Shown here piece by piece: positions 58,584 through 64,000 of a stretch of DNA of 64,000 nt. Position 1 is the stretch's first letter. The number at the start of each line of letters is the position of its first letter. Under the pieces are notes generated by a model. It was not told the DNA's origin. It saw nothing but the letters and a program-made list of their open reading frames with translations, and searched no databases. The position numbers and the translations under genes were made by a program. The DNA is from Microbacterium sp. VKM Ac-2870. GTDB lineage: Bacteria; Actinomycetota; Actinomycetes; Actinomycetales; Microbacteriaceae. The stretch covers positions 186,001 through 250,000 of the forward strand of contig NZ_JADKSH010000002.1 of NCBI RefSeq assembly GCF_015350795.1. The letters run 5' to 3'.

Positions 58584-59516
58584 ATGACCCTCCCCGGCAT
58601 CGTCGTCACCGGAGTGCGCCGCTCGTTCGGACCGGTCCAGGCGGTGCGCGACGTCTCTCTCGAAGCCCGCGCCGGCGCCGTCACCGGCCTCGTCGGACCG
58701 AACGGATCGGGCAAGACGACGCTGCTGCTCATGCTCGCGTCGCTGTTGGCGCCGGATGCCGGCAGCATCCGCATCGGCGGCGTCGATCCCGTCGCCGATC
58801 CGGCGGCGGCGCGCGCCATCCTGGGATGGATGCCGGATGCGCTCGGCGCGTGGCCGTCGCTGACCGCGCGGGAGACTCTCGTCATGACCGGCCGCCTGTA
58901 CGGCCTCGAGCCGGAGCACGCGCGCGCCGGTGCTGAGCGTCTTCTCGACGAGGTCGGGCTGCGCGCGCTCGCCGATTCTCCCGCGCGCGTGTTCTCTCGC
59001 GGGCAGAAGCAGCGGCTGGGCCTTGCCCGCGCTCTCGTTCACGATCCGCGGGTGCTGCTGCTGGACGAGCCGGCATCGGGCCTCGATCCGCAGGCCCGCA
59101 TCGATCTGCGCGTGCTGCTGCGCCGCCTCGCGAGCGAGGGCCGCGCGATCCTTCTCTCCAGCCACATCCTCTCCGAACTCGAAGAGGTCGTCGACGACGC
59201 CGTCTTCCTCGTCGACGGTGCCACCGTCAGCAGCGAGCGCGTCGCGGCCGCCGCGGGGCGCCTGCGCACATGGCGCATCCGGCTCGCCGACCGTGATGCG
59301 ACGGCCGCCGTGCTGCCGGTTGCCCAGACGCTCGGGCTCGACGCCGCGCTCATCCCCATCGATCGCCGCGAGGTGCTCGTCTCGTTCGCGAGCGACGGCG
59401 ACGCGGCATCCGCCCTCGCGGCTCTCGTCGCGGCGGGCCTGCCCGTCGCCGAGTTCGCGGCCGCGACCGGAATGCTCGAACACACCTTCCTCGATCTCGA
59501 AGGAGACCGCTCATGA
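58584..59516 (+). CDS. ABC transporter ATP-binding protein (exporter type)
   Basis: This 310-residue single ABC domain has a C-terminal extension typical of CcmA-like exporters. Walker A GLVGPNGSGKTTLLLML, signature VFSRGQKQRLGLARAL (FSRGQ in place of LSGGQ), Walker B VLLLDEPASGLDPQ, H-loop LSSHILSELEE. It pairs with the permease that follows, whose ATG overlaps its stop. The exported substrate cannot be predicted. Confidence 0.9.
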   Translation: MTLPGIVVTGVRRSFGPVQAVRDVSLEARAGAVTGLVGPNGSGKTTLLLMLASLLAPDAGSIRIGGVDPVADPAAARAILGWMPDALGAWPSLTARETLVMTGRLYGLEPEHARAGAERLLDEVGLRALADSPARVFSRGQKQRLGLARALVHDPRVLLLDEPASGLDPQARIDLRVLLRRLASEGRAILLSSHILSELEEVVDDAVFLVDGATVSSERVAAAAGRLRTWRIRLADRDATAAVLPVAQTLGLDAALIPIDRREVLVSFASDGDAASALAALVAAGLPVAEFAAATGMLEHTFLDLEGDRS

Positions 59517-60604
59517 GCGCCGCGCGCCTGTGGACGATCGCGCGACTCGAACTGCTGCAGCGTGTGCGCACCGTGTCGTGGTACGTGCTGCTGGGAGTGT
59601 TCGCACTGATCCTGATCGGTGTGACGGCGCTGGCCTTCCTCTCCTACGGCGGCTGGGGCAGCAGCGGACCGGGCGTGTTCTCGGTCGTCGTCTACGTGAC
59701 GCTGCTGCTCGTGCTGCTGGTGTCGCCGACGCTCAGCGGCAACAGCATCAACGGCGATCGGGATGCCGCAACCCTCGCGCCCGTGCAGGTCACGCTCGCC
59801 ACGACCGGCGAGATCCTCTTCGGCAAGTTCGTCGCCGGGTGGATCACGGGTCTCGCGTTCTCCGCGGTCGCGGCGCCGTTCCTGGTGATCGCCACGTTCG
59901 CGGGCGGTGTGCAGCCGTTGACGGTCGTGATCTCGTTGCTCGTGCTCATCGTGGAGACCGGTGTGATCGCGGCGATCGGCGTAGCGATATCGGGTGTGCT
60001 CGCGCGCCCGCTGTTCTCGGTCGCAACGACGTATCTCGTGGTCGCCGCGCTCGCCATCGGCACTCCGCTCGGGTTCGGCCTCATCGGCTCGGCCGTGGCC
60101 AGCGAGGGAACCTCCACGACGCGCTCCTACGAAGCGGGGCCCGATGGCGCCCCGCTGTGCCGGGACGGCGCGCATGAGTGCGGGGACGACCCGGCGCAGA
60201 TGGTCTGCGACGACTGGCAGGTGACGACCACGCGCGTGCCGCGTTTCGACTACGTCTGGTGGATGCTGGCCGCGAACCCCTTCGTCGTCCTCGGCGACGC
60301 CACCCCCACGACGTACAACGCCTACGGCTACCCCGACGATCTCTTCGGGTCGCTGAAGTACGGGGTGCGATCGGCGCAGATTCCCCCCGCGCTCGAACAG
60401 CGCTGGGACAACTGCGACCCGAAGACGTACCTGGACGACACCGACGACAGGCTCTCCCCGAGGGAGGTCATCGACCGCACCGTGCCCAGCTGGTTCGTGG
60501 GCCTCGGGGTGCAGCTCGTGCTCGCGGCGCTCCTGTTGTGGTGGGCATGGATACGTACACGCACGCCGGCACGTGCGCTGCCGCCGGGCACCCGCATCGC
60601 GTAG
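59513..60604 (+). CDS. ABC transporter permease (ABC-2-like)
   Basis: This 363-residue protein has six hydrophobic helices: one near residue 20-40, four between 60 and 200, and the last near 325-350. A large extracytoplasmic loop (about 200-325) contains several cysteines (APLCRDGAHECGDD, QMVCDDW, NCDPKTYL) that could form disulfides. It forms the membrane part of a two-gene exporter with the ATPase upstream. The substrate is unknown. A short hairpin terminator follows. Confidence 0.85.
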   Translation: MSAARLWTIARLELLQRVRTVSWYVLLGVFALILIGVTALAFLSYGGWGSSGPGVFSVVVYVTLLLVLLVSPTLSGNSINGDRDAATLAPVQVTLATTGEILFGKFVAGWITGLAFSAVAAPFLVIATFAGGVQPLTVVISLLVLIVETGVIAAIGVAISGVLARPLFSVATTYLVVAALAIGTPLGFGLIGSAVASEGTSTTRSYEAGPDGAPLCRDGAHECGDDPAQMVCDDWQVTTTRVPRFDYVWWMLAANPFVVLGDATPTTYNAYGYPDDLFGSLKYGVRSAQIPPALEQRWDNCDPKTYLDDTDDRLSPREVIDRTVPSWFVGLGVQLVLAALLLWWAWIRTRTPARALPPGTRIA

Positions 60605-60618
60605 TCGAGCCGCTGGCC

Positions 60619-60638
60619 GGATGAGGATCTTCTCATCC
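60619..60638 (+). terminator. Hairpin after the ABC permease
   Basis: GGATGAG (60619-60625) pairs with CTCATCC (60632-60638) around GATCTT, followed by ATCTTT. Confidence 0.5.
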
Positions 60639-60729
60639 ATCTTTCGCCTCTCGCAGGTGGTGCATAGCCTCCATACAGCCGCGTCATACCCCGATGCGGC
60701 ACCCCCCTGCACGAAAGGCGGTCCCCCCT

Positions 60730-63700
60730 GTGCGACGACGCATATTGGCTGCAGCCGGCGCGATGGCGCTGCTCCTTCCCTCCGCTGCCGCGTACGCGGC
60801 AGCTCCTGACGGCAGTGATCCCTCGTCGCGGTTTCTGACCGCGGCATCCGAGGGCAAGGTCTCGACCTCGTTCACCTCGGCCGCGATCGGCGCCGACGGC
60901 CTCGTCACCGTGGTCGTCGAGATGAGCGGCGACCCCGTCGCCGTCGTCGAGGCCGAGCAGGGCCGCGAGCTGAGCGAGGGCGAGCGCGGCGACGTGAAGG
61001 GTCGACTCAAGGACGCGCAGCAGCCGGTGAGCGCCGCCATCGAAGACAAGGGCGGCACGGTGCAGGCCGAGATGCAGTCGGCGTACAACGGCCTGCAGGC
61101 CGCGGTGCCGGCGAGCGAACTCGACGCGATCGCATCGATGCCCAACGTCGTCGCCGTGCACCCGGTGCGCACGTACGCGGTCGACAACGCGGTATCGGTG
61201 CCGTTCCTCGGCGTGCCGCAGGTGTGGGAGAGCACCGGATACACCGGTCAGAACGTCAAGGTCGCGATCATCGACACCGGCATCGACTACACCCACGCCA
61301 CGTTCGGCGGTCCGGGTACCGTCGCCGCGTTCGACGCGGCCAAAGCCACCTCCGCCCAGCCCGCCGACCCGACGATGTACGGCCCGAACGCCCCGCGCGT
61401 GAAGGGCGGCATCGACCTGGTCGGCGACGACTACAACGCCGACCCCAACAGCGACGCCTACCAGCCGGTGCCGCACCCCGATGACAACCCGCTCGACTGC
61501 AACGGCCACGGCTCGCACGTCGCGGGCACCACCGGCGGCTCGGGCGTGCTCGCCGACGGCTCGACCTACCCCGGTCCGTACGACACGAACACCCCCTCGA
61601 ACACCTTCCGTGTCGGGCCGGGCGTCGCGCCGCAGGTCGACCTGTACGCCGTGCGCGTGTTCGGCTGCGAGGGATCGACCGATGTCGTCGTTCCCGCCCT
61701 CGACTGGGCGGTCGAAAACGGCATGGACGTCGTGAACATGTCGCTCGGTTCGTCGTTCGGTCGTGCAGACGACCCGGACGCTGTGGCCGCTGCAAACGCG
61801 GTGGGCGCCGGCGTCGTGGTCGTCGCCTCGTCGGGCAACGCGGGCCACAACCCGTACCTGACCGGTTCGCCGGGCACGGGCGATGGTGTCATCTCGGTCT
61901 CGGCTGTCGACAGCGCTGAGGGCTTCCCCGGTGCGACCGTCACGGTCGGCGGCACCGCCGTCGAGGCGATCAACGCCAACGGCGCCTCGCTCGAGGGCAT
62001 CGGCGATCTCACGGTCGTGCGCCTCACCGGCGACAACGCCCTCGGCTGCTCGCCCGCCGCGTTCACCGCCGCGGGTGTCGTTCCGGACGGTAAGCAGCTC
62101 GCCGTGGTCGACCGCGGGTCGTGCGCCCGCGTCGCGAAGGCCATCTACGGCCAGCAGGCCGGAGCCGCGGCCGTCGTGATGGTGAACAACACCGACGACC
62201 TGCCGCCCTATGAAGGTCCCGTCACCTCCAACGCCGACACCGGCGAGCCCTTCGACCTGACCATCCCGTTCCTCGGGGTGCGTTCGTCGAGTGGCCCCGC
62301 GTTCGCCGCCGGCGCCACCGCGAGCATGGTCGGCACGCAGATCGCCAACCCCGGCTTCCGCGGGTACGCCTCGTTCAGCTCCTCGGGCCCGCGCTCGGGC
62401 GACAGCGCCATCAGCCCCGATGTCGCCGCCCCCGGTGTCTCGATCGCGTCGGCCGGTGTCGGGACGGGCAACGGCCCCTCGATCCTGTCGGGGACGTCGA
62501 TGGCGGCTCCGCACGTCGCCGGTGTTGCCGCTCTGTCGGCCGAGGCGCACCCCTCGTGGACGGCTCCGCAGATCGCGGCATCCGTCGTATCGACCGCCGA
62601 TCCGGACAAGGTGGCTGGCCAGAGCCTCACCCTCGGTGGTGTGGGTCTGGTCGACGCGGCGCAGGCCGTCGGCACCACCGTCACCGCGACGGGCGACGCA
62701 TTCCGCACGGAGAGCGGCTGGGCGCGCGAGTCTGCGCTGAGCTTCGGCTTCCAGGAGTCGGCGCTCGGCTTCGGCGGGGTCAAGACGGTGACGATCCGCA
62801 ACGACGGCCCGACGGCGGTGCGTTACGACGTCTCGACCGCCCCCTCGGCGCAGTCGCAGAAGGCACGCATCATCCTGTCGAACCGGACGGTCACCGTTCC
62901 GGCCGGCGGCACGGCCAAGGTGCTCCTCATCGTCGCCGCGGCGGCGAAGGACGTGCCGAGCTCGGTAGGGGCGGCCGACCAGTTCGCGTTCTCGGAGATC
63001 TCGGGCGACATCGTGCTGAGCGCGGCCGACTCGACACTGCGGGTGCCCTACCTGCTGGTGCCGCGCGCCAACAGCACCGTGAAGGCCACGATGAACGGAC
63101 CCTGGTTCAGCGGTAAGCAGAAGGTCGCCGACGGCACCAAGAAGCTGACGCTGCGCAACCTCGCCGGCGCGCTGCCGGCCGGGGCCGACGTGTACACGTG
63201 GGGTCTGTCCGACCCGAAGGATGCCAGCAAGACGCTCGCCGACACCGGCTACGACATCCGTGCTGTGGGCGTGCAGTCATTCCCGGACGGCGACGACACC
63301 CTGATGGTGTTCGCGATGAACATGCACCAGCGGTGGTCGAACGCGGCCGCGAACGAGTACGACATCCTGATCGACACCGACCGCGACGGCCAGGCCGACT
63401 GGATCGTCATGTCGGCCGATTCGGGTGCCGTGCGCAACGGCGACACCAACGGGCTGTCGGAGGTGTTCATCGTCAACGCGAAGACGAAGGAGACTGCCGC
63501 GGCGGGGTTCCTCACCCAGGCGCCGACCGACAGCAGCACGCTGCTGATGCCGGTGCCCGCCAGCGCCCTCGGCATCACCGGGCCGTTCTCCTACACCGCC
63601 CAGACGCACGCTCCGAATGACGCGTCGGATGCGGTCGACGGGTGGGCGACGTACGACCCGGCCGCCCCGGCGATCAGCAACGGGCAGTTCGCCACCGTGC

Positions 63701-63840
63701 CCAAGCGCGGGTCGGCGAGCGTGGACGTCACCTTCAACGCGAAGCAGATCGAGGCGCAGAAGCCCCTCGGATCGATGGTCGTTGTTCTCGACAACCAGTC
63801 CGGTGCCGATGAGGCGCTGCTGGTCCCGCTGAAGAAGTAG
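60730..63840 (+). CDS. Secreted subtilisin-like serine protease (S8) with PA domain
   Basis: This is a 1036-residue exported protease. Signal peptide at 1-25 (RRRILAAAGAMALLLPSAAA, cleavage near AYA-AP), propeptide inhibitor I9 region about 45-150, and S8 catalytic domain with Asp182 (VAIIDTGIDYTH), His260 (CNGHGSHVAGT), oxyanion Asn370 (SSGNAGHN) and Ser590 (LSGTSMAAPHVAG). A protease-associated insert lies around 400-540. The remaining 380 residues are beta-rich (Fn3-like) with no cell-wall anchor. GTG at 60730 is preferred over ATG at 60694 because AAAGGCGG lies about 8 nt before it and the signal peptide is then standard. Confidence 0.92.
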   Translation: MRRRILAAAGAMALLLPSAAAYAAAPDGSDPSSRFLTAASEGKVSTSFTSAAIGADGLVTVVVEMSGDPVAVVEAEQGRELSEGERGDVKGRLKDAQQPVSAAIEDKGGTVQAEMQSAYNGLQAAVPASELDAIASMPNVVAVHPVRTYAVDNAVSVPFLGVPQVWESTGYTGQNVKVAIIDTGIDYTHATFGGPGTVAAFDAAKATSAQPADPTMYGPNAPRVKGGIDLVGDDYNADPNSDAYQPVPHPDDNPLDCNGHGSHVAGTTGGSGVLADGSTYPGPYDTNTPSNTFRVGPGVAPQVDLYAVRVFGCEGSTDVVVPALDWAVENGMDVVNMSLGSSFGRADDPDAVAAANAVGAGVVVVASSGNAGHNPYLTGSPGTGDGVISVSAVDSAEGFPGATVTVGGTAVEAINANGASLEGIGDLTVVRLTGDNALGCSPAAFTAAGVVPDGKQLAVVDRGSCARVAKAIYGQQAGAAAVVMVNNTDDLPPYEGPVTSNADTGEPFDLTIPFLGVRSSSGPAFAAGATASMVGTQIANPGFRGYASFSSSGPRSGDSAISPDVAAPGVSIASAGVGTGNGPSILSGTSMAAPHVAGVAALSAEAHPSWTAPQIAASVVSTADPDKVAGQSLTLGGVGLVDAAQAVGTTVTATGDAFRTESGWARESALSFGFQESALGFGGVKTVTIRNDGPTAVRYDVSTAPSAQSQKARIILSNRTVTVPAGGTAKVLLIVAAAAKDVPSSVGAADQFAFSEISGDIVLSAADSTLRVPYLLVPRANSTVKATMNGPWFSGKQKVADGTKKLTLRNLAGALPAGADVYTWGLSDPKDASKTLADTGYDIRAVGVQSFPDGDDTLMVFAMNMHQRWSNAAANEYDILIDTDRDGQADWIVMSADSGAVRNGDTNGLSEVFIVNAKTKETAAAGFLTQAPTDSSTLLMPVPASALGITGPFSYTAQTHAPNDASDAVDGWATYDPAAPAISNGQFATVPKRGSASVDVTFNAKQIEAQKPLGSMVVVLDNQSGADEALLVPLKK

Positions 63841-63847
63841 CCCGACG

Positions 63848-63887
63848 CGAAGAGGGGGTGGATGCCACGGCATCCACCCCCTCTTCG
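63848..63887 (+). terminator. Terminator after the subtilase
   Basis: A 19-bp perfect stem (63848-63866 with 63869-63887) containing GTGGATGCC/GGCATCCAC, tight 2-nt loop, then TGCGTG. Probably shared with the convergent gene that follows. Confidence 0.75.
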
Positions 63888-63899
63888 TGCGTGGCGTGA

Positions 63900-64000
63900 T
63901 CAGCCGCCGCAGAGCTTGGCTTCGGCGCCCTGGCCGAAGCGATAGTCATAGTTCTTGCCGTCGACCGAGACCACGACGCGCATGCCGTCGATCTGGGCCT
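63900..64000 (-). CDS. C-terminal end of an unrecognised protein (partial)
   Basis: The frame read from the window edge ends at TGA (63902-63900) and gives 32 residues, including QIDGMRVVVSVDGKNYDYRF and ending KLCGG. The start lies outside the window. Short beta-like segment with one Cys; I do not recognise the family. Confidence 0.55.
   Translation of the reverse strand, partial: AQIDGMRVVVSVDGKNYDYRFGQGAEAKLCGG

Overview
This 64 kb window is a piece of a high-GC actinobacterial chromosome, most likely from Microbacteriaceae (Microbacterium or a close relative). The support is a strong G/C wobble bias with many GTG starts, DUF2510, G5 and excalibur surface-protein domains, a DUF222/HNH (13E12-type) gene, a GuaB3 paralogue and CIRCE operators. 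The conserved order rplM-rpsI-glmM ... coaA ... glmS ... acpS-alr-tsaE-tsaB-rimI-tsaD ... groES ... guaB ... guaB3 ... guaA is also found, in the same relative order for most of these genes, in other actinobacteria such as mycobacteria. No tRNA, rRNA, CRISPR array or insertion sequence was recognised.

Region 1 (1-13,092) is a surface-polysaccharide locus. The first 7 kb (partial sugar-nucleotide epimerase, GT2, GT4, Wzx-type flippase, Wzy-like polymerase, second GT4) is clearly lower in GC than the rest: 30 of 60 bases are G/C in 481-540, against 41 of 60 in 28,081-28,140. It looks like an exchanged, strain-specific glycan cassette. It is followed by a UDP-glucose dehydrogenase, rmlA, rmlB, a fused rmlC-rmlD, and a second, about 87% identical UDP-glucose dehydrogenase. 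The locus therefore supplies UDP-glucuronate and dTDP-rhamnose to a Wzx/Wzy-type pathway.

Region 2 (13,096-18,000) is accessory: a small membrane ORF, a DUF2510-G5-excalibur surface protein, a siderophore-interacting flavoprotein, an HNH protein, a DUF4406 gene divergent from a DeoR regulator, and a decayed RBBP9/YdeN hydrolase remnant.

Region 3 (18,006-24,858) is a signalling island. It has three sensor kinase-like proteins, two near-duplicate LuxR-type response regulators, a small unknown protein, a VanZ-like protein and tiny upstream ORFs. Several catalytic motifs are degenerate, and one regulator lacks its phospho-acceptor aspartate.

Region 4 (24,985-41,978) is core metabolism: galU, ribosomal proteins L13/S9, glmM, Ppx/GppA, coaA, glmS, acpS, alr, the tRNA t6A genes tsaE/tsaB/tsaD with rimI, a THUMP-like methyltransferase, a solo groES under two CIRCE operators, rarD, and a branched-chain amino-acid-type binding lipoprotein.

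Region 5 (42,142-64,000) holds livFGMH on the minus strand (LivH carries an extra secreted domain), guaB, a DUF559 nuclease-like gene between two copies of a palindromic repeat, an ABC-F ATPase, a sarcosine oxidase-like enzyme, guaB3, SURF1, DUF3817, guaA, a Bax-inhibitor-1 protein, a glycerophosphodiesterase, an ABC exporter, a large secreted subtilase, and the end of one more gene.

Two window-wide patterns stand out. At least a dozen genes have a TAnnnT hexamer only 6-7 nt before the start codon, which suggests leaderless mRNAs. The word GGATGCC/GGCATCC recurs in terminator stems, in repeats and, against normal codon preference, inside genes.
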